From Lineus longissimus (taxonomy: Eukaryota; Nemertea; Pilidiophora; Heteronemertea; Lineidae): 64,000 nucleotides of DNA. This document shows, one piece after another, positions 1 through 10,930 of the stretch (position 1 is the stretch's first letter; every line of letters begins with the position of its first letter). The notes beneath the pieces are model-generated. The model was not told the DNA's origin. It did no database searches and worked only from the letters and a program-made list of their open reading frames with translations. The stretch spans positions 2,420,001-2,484,000 of the forward strand of contig NC_088324.1 of NCBI RefSeq assembly GCF_910592395.1, in the 5' to 3' direction. The position numbers and the translations under genes are program-made.

Positions 1-3000
1 CCCAGCCACGAGTCACAATCTGGTAACTTTTTGTCTCACGTATGAAGTTTGGCAGTGATCATGGGTCGGGGTCCCATCATTCCCAGCCACGAGTCACAAC
101 TTGGTAACTTTTTGTCTCACTTATGAAGTTTGGCAGTGATCATGGGTCGGGGTCCCATCATTCACAGCCACGAGTCACAATCTGGTAACTTTTTGTCTCA
201 CATATAAAGTTTGGCAGTGGTCATGGGTCGGGGTCCTATCATTCCCAGCCACGAGTCACAATCTGGTAACTTTTTGTCTCACGTATGAAGTTTGGCAGTG
301 ATCATGGGTCGGGGTCCCATCATTCCCAGTCACGAGTCACAATCTGGTAACTTTTTGTCTCACGTATGAAGTTTGGCAGTGATCATAGGTCGGGGTCCTA
401 TCATTCCCAGCCACGAGTCACAATCTGGTAACTTTTTGTCTCACATAAAAAGTTTGGCAGTGGTCATGGGTCGGGGTCCTATCATTCCCAGCCACGAGTC
501 ACAATCTGGTAACTTTTTGTCTCACGTATGAAGTTTGGCAGTGATCATGGGTCGGGGTCCTATCATTCCCAGCCACGAGTCACAATCTGGTAACTTTTTG
601 TCTCACATAAAAAATTTGGCAGTGATCATGGGTCGGGGTCCCATCATTCCCAGTCACGAGTCACAATCTGGTAACTTTTTGTCTCACGTATGAAGTTTGG
701 CAGTGATCATGGGTCGGGGTCCTATCATTCCCAGCCACGAGTCACAATCTGGTAACTTTTTGTCTCACTTATGAAGTTTGGCAGTGATCATGGGTCGGGG
801 TCCTATCATTCCAAGCCACGAGTCACAATCTGGTAACTTTTTGTCTGACGTATGAAGTTTGGCAGTGATCATGGGTCGGGGTCCCATCATTCCCAGTCAC
901 GAGTCACAATCTGGTAACTTTTTGTCTCACGTATGAAGTTTGGCAGTGATCATGGGTCGGGGTCCTATCATTCCCAGCCACGAGTCACAATCTAGTAACT
1001 TTTTGTCTCACATGAAAAGTTTGGCAGTGGTCATGGGTCGGGGTCCTATCATTCCCAGCCACGAGTCACAATCTGGTAACTTTTTGTCTCACGTATGAAG
1101 TTTGGCAGTGATCATGCGTCGGGGTCCTATCATTCCCAGCCACGCGTCACAATCTGGTAACTTTTTGTCTCACATAAAAAGTTTGGCAGTGATCATGTGT
1201 CAGGGTCCCATCATACCCAGTCACGAGTCACAATCTGGTAACTTTTTGTCTCACGTATGAAGTTTGGCAGTGATCATGGGTCGGGGTCCTATCATTCCCA
1301 GCCACGAGTCACAATCTGGTAACTTTTTGTCTCACGTATGAAGTTTGGCAGTGATCATGGGTCGGGGTCCTATCATTCCCAGCCACGAGTCACAATCTGG
1401 TAACTTTTTGTCTCACTTATGAAGTTTGGCAGTGATCATGGGTCGGGGTCCCCTCATTCCCAGCCACGAGTCACAATCTGGTAACTTTTTGTCTCACATA
1501 TAAATTTTGGCAGTGGTCATGGGTCGGGGTCCCATCATTCCCAGCCGTAAGTCACAATCAGGTAACTTTTTGTCTCACATATAAAGTTTGGCAGTGATCA
1601 GGGGTCGAGGTCCTAGCATTCCCAGCCACGAGTCACAATCTGGTAACTTTTTGTCTCACGTATGAAGTTTGGCAGTGATCATGGGTCGGGGTCCTATCAT
1701 TCCCAGCCACGAGTCACAACCTGGTAACTTTTTGTCTCACTTATGAAGTTTGGCAGTGATCATGGGTCGGGGTCCCATCATTCACAGCCACGAGTCACAA
1801 TCTTGTAACTTTTTGTCTCACATATAAAGTTTGGCAGTGATCATGGGTCGGGGTCCCATCATTCCCAGTCACGAGTCACAATCTGGTAACTTTTTGTCTC
1901 ACGTATGAAGTTTGGCAGTGATCATGGGTCGGGGTCCTATCATTCCCAGCCACGAGTCACAATCTGGTAACTTTTTGTCTCACATGAAAAGTTTGGCAGT
2001 GGTCATGGGTCGGGGTCCTATCATTCCCATCCACGAGTCACAATCTGGTAACTTTTTGTCTCACGTATGAAGTTTGGCAGTGATCATGCGTCGGGGTCCT
2101 ATCATTCCCAGCCACGAGTCACAATCTGGTAACTTTTTGTCTCACATAAAAAGTTTGGCAGTGATCATGGGTCGGGGTCCCATCATACCCAGTCACGAGT
2201 CACAATCTGGTAACTTTTTGTCTCACGTATGAAGTTTGGCAGTGATCATGGGTCGGGGTCCTATCATTCCCAGCCACGAGTCACAATCTGGTAACTTTTT
2301 GTCTCACGTATGAAGTTTGGCAGTGATCATGGGTCGGGGTCCTATCATTCCCAGCCACGAGTCACAATCTGGTAACTTTTTGTCTCACTTATGAAGTTTG
2401 GCAGTGATCATGGGTCGGGGTCCCATCATTCCCAGCCACGAGTCACAATCTGGTAACTTTTTGTCTCACATATAAATTTTGGCAGTGGTCATGGGTCGGG
2501 GTCCCATCATTCCCAGCCGTAAGTCACAATCAGGTAACTTTTTGTCTCACATGTAAAGTTTGGCAGTGATCGGGGGTCGAGGTCCTAGCATTCCCAGCCA
2601 CGAGTCACAATCTGGTAACTTTTTGTCTCACGTATGAAGTTTGGCAGTGATCATGGGTCGGGGTCCTATCATTCCAAGCCACGAGTCACAACTTGGTAAC
2701 TTTTTGTCTCACTTATGAAGTTTGGCAGTGATCATGGGTCGGGGTCCCATCATTCACAGCCACGAGTCACAATCTGGTAACTTTTTGTCTCACATATAAA
2801 GTTTGGCAGTGGTCATGGGTCGGGGTCCTATCATTCCCAGCCACGAGTCACAATCTGGTAACTTTTTGTCTCACGTATGAAGTTTGGCAGTGATCATGGG
2901 TCGGGGTCCCATCATTCCCAGTCACGAGTCACAATCTCGTAACTTTTTGTCTCACGTATGAAGTTTGGCAGTGATCATAGGTCGGGGTCCTATCATTCCC

Positions 3001-5292
3001 AGCCACGAGTCACAATCTGGTAACTTTTTGTCTCACATAAAAAGTTTGGCAGTGGTCATGGGTCGGGGTCCTATCATTCCCAGCCACGAGTCACAATCTG
3101 GTAACTTTTTGTCTCACGTATGAAGTTTGGCAGTGATCATGGGTCGGGGACCTATCATTCCCAGCCACGAGTCACAATCTGGTAACTTTTTGTCTCACAT
3201 AAAAAGTTTGGCAGTGATCATGGGTCGGGGTCCCATCATTCCCAGTCACGAGTCACAATCTGGTAACTTTTTGTCTCACGTATGAAGTTTGGCAGTGATC
3301 ATGGGTCGGGGTCCTATCATTCCCAGCCACGAGTCACAATCTGGTAACTTTTTGTCTCACTTATGAAGTTTGGCAGTGATCATGGGTCGGGGTCCTATCA
3401 TTCCAAGCCACGAGTCACAATCTGGTAACTTTTTGTCTTACGTATGAAGTTTGGCAGTGATCATGGGTCGGGGTCCCATCATTCCCAGTCACGAGTCACA
3501 ATCTGGTAACTTTTTGTCTCACGTATGAAGTTTGGCAGTGATCATGGGTCGGGGTCCTATCATTCCCAGCCACGAGTCACAATCTAGTAACTTTTTGTCT
3601 CACATGAAAAGTTTGGCAGTGGTCATGGGTCGGGGTCCTATCATTCCCAGCCACGAGTCACAATCTGGTAACTTTTTGTCTCACGTATGAAGTTTGGCAG
3701 TGATCATGCGTCGGGGTCCTATCATTCCCAGCCACGAGTCACAATCTGGTAACTTTTTGTCTCACATAAAAAGTTTGGCAGTGATCATGTGTCGGGGTCC
3801 CATCATACCCAGTCACGAGTCACAATCTGGTAACTTTTTGTCTCACGTATGAAGTTTGGCAGTAATCATGGGTCGGGGTCCTATCATTCCCAGCCACGAG
3901 TCACAATCTGGTAACTTTTTGTCTCACGTATGAAGTTTGGCAGTGATCATGGGTCGGGGTCCCATCATTCCCAGCCACGAGTCACAATCTGGTAACTTTT
4001 TGTCTCACTTATGAATTTGGCAGTGATCATGGGTCGGGGTCCCATCATTCCCAGCCACGAGTCACAATCTGGTAACTTTTTGTCTCACATATAAATTTTG
4101 GCAGTGGTCATGGGTCGGGGTCCCATCATTCCCAGCCGTAAGTCACAATCAGGTAACTTTTTGTCTCACATATAAAGTTTGGCAGTGATCAGGGGTCGAG
4201 GTCCTAGCATTCCCAGCCACGAGTCACAATCTGGTAACTTTTTGTCTCACGTATGAAGTTTGGCAGTGATCATGGGTCGGGGTCCTATCATTCCCAGCCA
4301 CGAGTCACAACCTGGTAACTTTTTGTCTCACTTATGAAGTTTGGCAGTGATCATGGGTCGGGGTCCCATCATTCACAGCCACGAGTCACAATCTGGTAAC
4401 TTTTTGTCTCACATATAAAGTTTGGCAGTGGTCATGGGTCGGGGTCCTATCATTCCAAGCCACGAGTCGCAATCTGGTAACTTTTTGTCTCACGTATGAA
4501 GTTTGGCAGTGATCATGGGTCGGGGTCCCATCATTCCCAGTCACGAGTCACAATCTGGTAACTTTTTGTCTCACGTATGAAGTTTGGCAGTGATCATGGG
4601 TCGGGGTCCTATCATTCCCAGCCACGAGTCACAATCTGGTAACTTTTTGTCTCACATAAAAAGTTTGGCAGTGGTCATGGGTCGGGGTCCTATCATTCCC
4701 AGCCACGAGTCACAATCTGGTAACTTTTTGTCTCACTTATGAAGTTTGGCAGTGATCATGGGTCGGGGTCCTGTCATTCCCAGCCACGAGTCACAATCTG
4801 GTAACTTTTTGTCTCACATAAAAAGTTTGGCAGTGATCATGGGTCGGGGTCCCATCATTCCCAGTCACGAGTCACAATCTGGTAACTTTTTGTCTCACGT
4901 ATGAAGTTTGGCAGTGATCATGGGTCGGGGTCCTATCATTCCCAGCCACGAGTCACAATCTGGTAACTTTTTGTCTCACGTATGAAGTTTGGCAGTGATC
5001 ATGGGTCGGGGTCCTATCATTCCCAGCCACGAGTCACAATCTGGTAACTTTTTGTCTCACTTATGAAGTTTGGCAGTGATCATGGGTCGGGGTCCCATCA
5101 TTCCCAGCCACGAGTCACAATCTGGTAACTTTTTGTCTCACATATAAAGTTTGGCAGTGGTCATGGGTCGGGGTCCCATCATTCCCAGCCGTAAGTCACA
5201 ATCAGGTAACTTTTTGTCTCACATATAAAGTTTGACAGTGATCAGGGGTCGAGGTCCTATCATTCACAGCCACGAGTCACAATCTGGTAACT
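1..5292. repeat. 81-bp tandem satellite, about 65 monomers
   Basis: The 81-bp monomer starts CCCAGCCACGAGTCACAATC and repeats head to tail from the window edge to 5292, where the last copy stops after about 28 bases. Monomers differ by small substitutions: ATATAAA, GTATGAA, CTTATGAA or ATAAAAA after TCTCAC, and CCCATCATT or CCTATCATT at the end. All frames carry stops although 81 is a multiple of 3, so I see no coding role. One monomer near 4010 lacks 1 bp. The marker variant CCGTAAGTCACAATCAGG occurs in monomers starting near 1540, 2512, 4131 and 5184. The array runs off the left edge, so its full size is unknown. Confidence 0.97.
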
Positions 5293-5365
5293 GTGAACTG
5301 TCTACTGTGTAAGCGGAAATGGAGACAGTGAAGAGTTCACTGTTTTGTGCGGAGCATGCTCTGCC
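5293..5365. other. Unique spacer between satellite and broken tandem unit
   Basis: These 73 bp match neither the satellite nor the repeat unit that begins at 5366. They contain an imperfect inverted repeat (GTGAACTGTCT and AGACAGTGAAGAGTTCAC). It may be filler DNA at a breakpoint. No gene is seen. Confidence 0.5.
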
Positions 5366-6319
5366 ATATAACGGGGATTCCCAAATACCTTGTCACCAGG
5401 AGTACTTCATGCGCACAACAATGCACACTACTAATATGAAAAACTCTCACCTGCGGTTCAGGCAGCCACCCTGTACGGCATGGCGAAAAGGCGGATAATC
5501 CGCGTCCGCGCTATAATCCGCGCTATTTTTAGAAATTCCATATAATGTATGTTATCATCATTATCATTGCAGATATATTTACATTTATAGGTTCTCATCA
5601 TTTGCACACTATTTTTGAAAACATTCAGCTCTACCTTATTAGTTAAAATGAAAGAGTTCATTGGGGACTATTTCATCCGGCGAGCGAGCAAGTTCAACGT
5701 AACTGGCTGAGTGAGAAGGCTCCGATCGAAAACCCCGATCGAAAACATGGCAATGATGTCCGTGAAAATGCGTGAGTCAACTGGCTTCTGGTAAGTTTAT
5801 AACTAGGCCTACTGGGGTATTAGGTAAAAATGTCATACACCCATGTCACTAGTCAGAAATTATATATAATTTAAGATTTTAACATGCCATCCAGCATCCT
5901 AAGCGAGTGGGCGTATGAACTGAGTCTGTGCTTGCATGCATTGCATGTGTTGTAGTGTACTGTACATATGTATACATGGTATAGTGACATTCACATTGTC
6001 ATTGGCACATTGGCCTATCAGGCCTATCATGTGAGCCGTCGAAGTCCTAGCAAACCCTAGACGAGTATTCTACCTGCATGACCTGCGAGACCGCCCCTTC
6101 CTCAATCACCGGCGAACTACTTTAAAAGTTGTTATGTATCACGACTACACATTGGCAATTTCTAAAAATAGCGCGGAATATAGCGCGGACGTGGATTATC
6201 CGCCTTTTCGACATGCCGCACCCTGTAGCCAAGTTAGATTTTTCCGCGGATTTACGCGGAAATCCGCGTTTTATAACAGCCGGATTTATTTGTATCAATT
6301 TGTATCAAAACCTCGATAT
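5366..6319. repeat. Truncated end of tandem unit 0 (block d remnant)
   Basis: 5366-5475 and 6228-6319 match the end of block d in the later units (for example 31922-32120 and 48413-48610). The match is interrupted by the 743-bp element at 5476-6218. The right part keeps the right inverted repeat of the MULE-like element found whole in the other units, ending at 6282. The left part is cut by the satellite junction, so this unit has lost its PAN-like gene. Confidence 0.85.
5476..6218. mobile_element. Non-autonomous TIR transposon, MULE-like, 743 bp
   Basis: The ends are inverted repeats of about 62 bp: left CGGCATGGCGAAAAGGCGG, and right, read in reverse complement, CGGCATGTCGAAAAGGCGG, continuing with few mismatches. 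A 9-bp direct repeat, CACCCTGTA, flanks it at 5467-5475 and 6219-6227. The uninterrupted paralogues (near 32025, 39930, 48510 and 56215) have one CACCCTGTA, which confirms the target duplication. Long TIRs with a 9-bp duplication suggest a Mutator-like superfamily; that assignment is inferred. The roughly 620-bp interior has no convincing gene. Confidence 0.85.
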
Positions 6320-6537
6320 TGTTATGTTTTCCTGGTTCCATTTCATTCAATAGAGGCAAATCCTGGTTTATCGTAGAATATCACTTTATTATTCGAAATG
6401 ACAATCTCCACCACATGAACAAGCTGAGCGCGTCGCTCCTTTTCGGAAGATCCCCGGATGAACAGGGTCTACACAACCCGTGCCCTAATTAAAGGAGTCT
6501 GGGCCTGCTCTAAATATTGTGCTATTTATACATCACA
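6320..6537 (-). repeat. 3' LTR of the gypsy element (218 bp)
   Basis: On the minus strand it begins TGTGATGTATAAATAGCACA and ends AACATAACA, giving TG...CA termini. TATAAATAG near its start is a plausible TATA box. It matches 21554-21771 at 217 of 218 bases; the difference is in ATCGTAGAATATC versus ATCGTAAAATATC. Near identity implies a young insertion. Confidence 0.95.
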
Positions 6538-6546
6538 TCCCCCTTA
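6538..6546 (-). promoter_or_regulatory. Polypurine tract
   Basis: The minus strand reads TAAGGGGGA directly before the 3' LTR, the expected position and composition for the plus-strand priming site of an LTR retrotransposon. Confidence 0.75.
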
Positions 6547-7657
6547 TTTACTAAAAAATCTTTAACAAAGATTTTTGATTTTTAACTAAACAACCTACTT
6601 TACTTCTTAACCTGTCCTGTTTATGAAGTTACACTGAAGTCTAACTAAGATTACATGTACCTAGATTCAAAGTACCTGGATTCAAAAATAGCTTATAACA
6701 TGTATCAAAGTTACATATCAATGCAACCAATTACATGTACTTCTGTTTTACAACAATATAGCTAGAAACTTACATAATTACTATACAATATTACTAATAT
6801 TGTATTATTAGACAAGACATCACTTCTTACTGTGCTTGTTCCTTCCTGCTTTAAATGTGAACTTGGCCTAACTCACCTCTCTGGATAAAGTCAACTACCA
6901 GACAGATACCTGTATTTCACACAAGATATTGCTGCATCACATAACGTCACATTAACACTTTAAAATGACTGTCGAGTTAAATTCTATACGAAACTCAATT
7001 GATGCAACTGGAACTTAGAAAACAACTTGCTCATTTACTCAAAATGATCACCTTAACACCATGAGGCATCGAGCATTTGGGTACAACCACAAGATAAAAA
7101 CATTACCACAAAATCATCAACAACACTCTACACTCACAATACCTACATTATCCTTATGAAAAATGGAAAACTCAATACACAAACACAATGTGCACACAAG
7201 ACTGAGAGACAGTCGCCATTTCAAACCACATAGAATGTTTAGGACCAATATAAACATATACATGGTTCAGCAATGGAAGTACTATACTAGTTCTTCTTGA
7301 AATGGCTTCAATCCTACCTCTAGGAGCTGAAAACCTGGAATGTAAAATAGTAATACTATTATCCCTGTGCAATATGCACTTAATGTAGCAAAACACTGTT
7401 CTGAACACAGACAGTAGTATATTTTGTCACACAGAGAAAGGATGTTTACCAGAATTGCGTCTATTCCATCCCGCTTGGGAAGGAAAGTTGTACTACAATC
7501 AAAATAGTCTGTAAAAGACATACCGTACAATACAAACAACAACGTCATACGACTGAAAATTACAGAATTTACGGTTAGTAACTATAAAACAAATTCTACA
7601 CATATGAACCTAGATGCACTTTCTGTTAGGCTCATGCACAGTTATCAAGTAGAATGG
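6547..7657 (-). other. Gypsy 3' noncoding region
   Basis: About 1.1 kb lies between the integrase stop and the polypurine tract. It is AT-rich and has only short, unrelated open frames. No env-like protein (signal peptide plus transmembrane anchor) was recognised, so I read it as a long 3' untranslated segment. Confidence 0.6.
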
Positions 7658-9058
7658 CTATGGTCGAACCATTCCATAAAGATGTCTGGCAATCCTTTCG
7701 GGTGAACCCGAACATCTCACTTTACTATCTTGTCCAAGGATCTCGCTAACAACCTCGGCACAGTTTCGTACACTGTGAGGATCCCACCAGAACCTGAAAA
7801 TACCAGACTGCAATGGAAGAGACAACAAAATTCGCAATTGTCCTGCTCGAAACTTGGCTCTGACAACAGTATAGTCTGTGTGAGACGGAGGCGCCATCTG
7901 CAATTTCTGCACCAAGCGCACCTGTTGCTCCCTTGACATAGGAACCGGGGCGGCAAACCCATTATTCACCTCTAGATTCTCCTTGTGCACCGACAGATCG
8001 ATGGGCTGGCCCTGTGCTGAAAAGACGAAATCAGACTCATTACAAGAACAAACATTACTTATTTCTTTACCTGTCTCATCAACAAAATGATACTTAGGTG
8101 TGTCCTCGCTGTTGAGATGACACTTGTCCTCTTCAACATCAATCTTTGGTTCGTTCATAGCCAAAGCTTCTCTCAACTTTTGCAAGTTAGAGATATTACT
8201 ACACTCAGTGGCTCTCATAAATGCCGGCTTAATTCGGTTTACATGAAACACATCTCTCAATATTCTACCCTTGATATCTGCAAGCAATACATGGCTAGGA
8301 TCCAACACTTGATGAACAACAAATGGACCCACATACTTAGCAGTGAACTTCTTAGCATTGGATGTAAGACTAGAACTGCTGGGTTTATGCAAATAAATAA
8401 GCTGTCCTTGGGCATATGTTGGACTCTTTGACAATCGTTGTGAGATCTTCTCATTCTGGGTTTTCTGCTGGTGTTCCTGCAACTGTAACATGAACTTAGA
8501 TACACTATCAAATCGGTGTTTTAACTGTTCAATATACTCCTGTTGGGACTTGGTCAATCCCAAAAGTGGCCTGAAATTTAAACCACTAACATCTTTCGGT
8601 TCCCTGTAAAATAACAAATAATAGGGGGAATGATTCCCTAACTGGGGCGAACAAAATGTGTTATAAGAGTATTGCGCAACCGAATGATACCGTATCCAAT
8701 CGTCACCATACTGATCTAAATTCACTTTTATCAAATCAGCGACTGATTTAATCTGTCTTTCTACATGTAGCGAACCGTGATTCATAACAGACACAACTTT
8801 CTGGCTGATACCAAGTGCAGTACACACAATCTCCATGACTTTACCTATCAACGACGACTGGGCATCTGTAACTAGGACATCTGGGATGCCATAACAGCAA
8901 AATACGCGCTGGATAAGGGCCTCACTGATAGCTGGAGCATCCAATGTCTTCATTGGAACACACACAGTATATCTCGTTATAGCACAGGTAACAACCATCA
9001 GCCATGAATATCCCGATTTTGACGTCACCATCTTCTTGAAATCTAAAGAAATAGTCTG
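7658..9058 (-). pseudogene. Gypsy integrase, catalytic core and C-terminal part
   Basis: This is the downstream half of the pol polyprotein, cut from the rest by the DIRS insertion at 9058/9059. The retroviral-type integrase core is visible: first Asp in ISLDFKK, second Asp in LVTDAQSSL, Glu in HVERQIKSV. It is followed by a GPF-type C-terminal motif (GPFVVHQVLDPSHVLLADI). The last 130 or so residues are low in recognisable motifs. The open frame runs on upstream to 9151, but the residues coded by 9059-9151 belong to the DIRS end, not to gypsy. The protein would insert element cDNA into the genome; here it has no natural start. Confidence 0.9.
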
Positions 9059-9102
9059 AAATGCCCATTTCCTTACAAGAAATGGCCATTTTGTTAGTTC
9101 AT

Positions 9103-9274
9103 ACTTACCTATGGAACACTTTTGCATGTTACTCCATTTGGGCTCAAACACAAGAGTATCCCTTTAATTTTCTAAAGGGAGAACTGAGTTAACAGCTCGG
9201 CCGCCAGGCGGCGCCCTGACCGATCCCGCGAGATCGCGCCGATCTCATGCCGCCATATTTAGTCTTTACTCTTG
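9103..9274. repeat. Left inverted terminal repeat of DIRS element
   Basis: It starts ACTTACCTATGGAACAC and ends CTTTACTCTTG. It is the reverse complement of 15445-15615 over about 171 bp, with about two substitutions (for example CAAACACAAGAG versus CAAACAAAAGAG). The core holds GC-rich blocks GGCCGCCAGGCGGCGCC and GCGAGATCGCGCCGATC. Confidence 0.93.
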
Positions 9275-9322
9275 AGCGTTAATAAAGAGTATGTCCCGTT
9301 TGTGGGGACGGCGGGTGGGCCG

Positions 9323-9419
9323 TGTTCCATAGGTAAGTATGAACTAACAAAATGGCCATTTCTTGTAAGGAAATGGGCATTTTGTGTCATTCAAACTTAC
9401 CTATGGAACACTTTTGCAT
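9323..9419. repeat. Internal complementary region of DIRS element
   Basis: The first half (to about 9380) is the reverse complement of the extreme left end of the element (9059-9116). The second half is the reverse complement of the extreme right end (about 15588-15630). The two are joined at GGGCATTTTGTGTCATTC. In the DIRS-1 replication model this region templates completion of the ends and represents the circle junction. Confidence 0.9.
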
Positions 9420-9847
9420 CGAATCCCAGCAACCTATTGGAGGTGGGAAACGAGGACTTACCTAAGGCTGAGCTGTTGTTCCATCCAGGAGGCACCACCG
9501 GCATATTAGCTAAGGAGGACCGCCAGGGGAAAGAAATGGGGAGAACCGGAGGACCGGTATTTTGATCTCGGTATTACAATCATATTATAGAGAGTAATAG
9601 ACCCATTCTCCGGAAAGCGCTAGAATTGCGTAATAAAACCATCTTCTTTCCGGCAACAGAGCTTAGAGCAAGTAAGGCATGTTGAAGGGTGTAGAATGAG
9701 TTATTGCTAAACAACAATAAGAAATTGCGTCCTTTCTAGTCTACTAGGGGTTGCCTGGATGTTGAAGATAGGGCATATCAAAAATGGCGCAAGATGCGCG
9801 TTTGACTCTTCAATCGGGCTTCCCCCCCTTTTTTGATCTAGCCAGGA

Positions 9848-10930
9848 TCAAACAACATGCCCCGCAGACACAATCGGGCCGATTGTGTGCATGCCATCTA
9901 CGAGGGAAGAAACGTCTCGTAGGTAGAAACGAGAGAATGTGGAGTGATTAGTCCAACATGCAGCGGAAACGACTTCTTGAAGAGCAACTCCTCGGTAGTT
10001 AGCCCAGGAGGTGGCTAGTGCTCTAACTTCGTGCGCTGAGATGTTAGCTAGCGCACGAAGATCAGAGGAAGTCTTCAAGGTGTTGTAGGAAAGACGAATA
10101 GTCTCCACAATCCACCTTGAAATAGTGGCGGCCGCTATCTCTCGTTTATTTCCCTCCTTATAGGACAAAAACAAACGCTCTCTCCCCTGGCGGATACCGG
10201 GAGGTTTTGTCCTATTTATGTAGAACTTTAGGGCCCTAACGGGATATAAAGTTCTGTCAGGAAGATCATAAGAGATCGTTCCTGACAGAGAGGGAATAGT
10301 AACCGGGGGCCGAGAGGCGGCCGGTCCCTGGTTCTTCGCCAGAAATCCTGGTATAAAAGCCAGGATAACCTCCCCTCCCTCTCTAAAAGCCAGCTTCTTA
10401 AAAGAAAGTGCATGGAGCTCTGATCTCCGTTGGGCGGTAGCCAAGGCTACTAGAAAGACCGTTTTGAGTGTCAGATATTTCATGGATGAAATAGACATGG
10501 GTTCAAAAGGATGCCTCATGAGCACCTTAAGGACAACAGAAAGGTCCCATTTAGGGGTGTTGTGAACCGGTCTAGGACGCTCTAATAACATTCCTCTGAA
10601 AAGAGGGGTTATTTGGTCCTCCCAACGAAGATCCCAGGTGCTTAAAACACGGAGGGTAGAAGCGATGGCGGACTTGTACCCTTTTATAGCCGTGACAGAT
10701 AGTTGTCTTTCCGTGAATAATTCAATAAGGAAATCAACTAATCTGTACATAGAGGGAGAGATCGGATTAACTCCGTTCTCCCTGCACCAGGAAGTGAAGG
10801 TAGACCACTTTCCTTGATACACATCAAGGGTAGACCCCCTTTGAGGTGCGGACATGCGCTTGACAGCGATGTCCGAAAAGCCTCTCTGGTGGAGATGCAA
10901 CTGGATAAGTTCCAGGTGTGAAACTTGAAA
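9848..10930 (-). CDS. DIRS tyrosine recombinase
   Basis: This is the 3' gene of the DIRS element, a lambda-integrase-type recombinase that inserts the circular cDNA. Family residues are visible: Arg in TAQRRSELHALS, His-x-x-Arg in ISAHEVRALATSW, and the nucleophile Tyr in STFSRFYLRD near the C-terminus. An N-terminal SAM-like region precedes the first Arg. The start is uncertain. The same frame stays open upstream to 12544 because it passes through the RNase H region in a different phase, so the protein probably starts near 10930 or is made from an overlapping ORF. It overlaps the RT-RNase H frame by about 190 nt. The catalytic part looks intact. Confidence 0.88.
   Translation of the reverse strand, partial: FQVSHLELIQLHLHQRGFSDIAVKRMSAPQRGSTLDVYQGKWSTFTSWCRENGVNPISPSMYRLVDFLIELFTERQLSVTAIKGYKSAIASTLRVLSTWDLRWEDQITPLFRGMLLERPRPVHNTPKWDLSVVLKVLMRHPFEPMSISSMKYLTLKTVFLVALATAQRRSELHALSFKKLAFREGGEVILAFIPGFLAKNQGPAASRPPVTIPSLSGTISYDLPDRTLYPVRALKFYINRTKPPGIRQGRERLFLSYKEGNKREIAAATISRWIVETIRLSYNTLKTSSDLRALANISAHEVRALATSWANYRGVALQEVVSAACWTNHSTFSRFYLRDVSSLVDGMHTIGPIVSAGHVV

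Noticed and set aside
1-5292. CRISPR array or coding minisatellite
   Set aside because: Monomers are contiguous 81-bp repeats without spacers, and every frame has stops.
5458-5661. ORF across the left end of the 743-bp element
   Set aside because: It spans the element boundary and the inverted repeat and has no protein-like features.
6547-7657. Env gene of the gypsy element
   Set aside because: No signal peptide, transmembrane anchor or cleavage motif, and only short frames.
9059-9151. N-terminus of the integrase ORF
   Set aside because: These codons lie in the DIRS terminus; the gypsy part begins at 9058.
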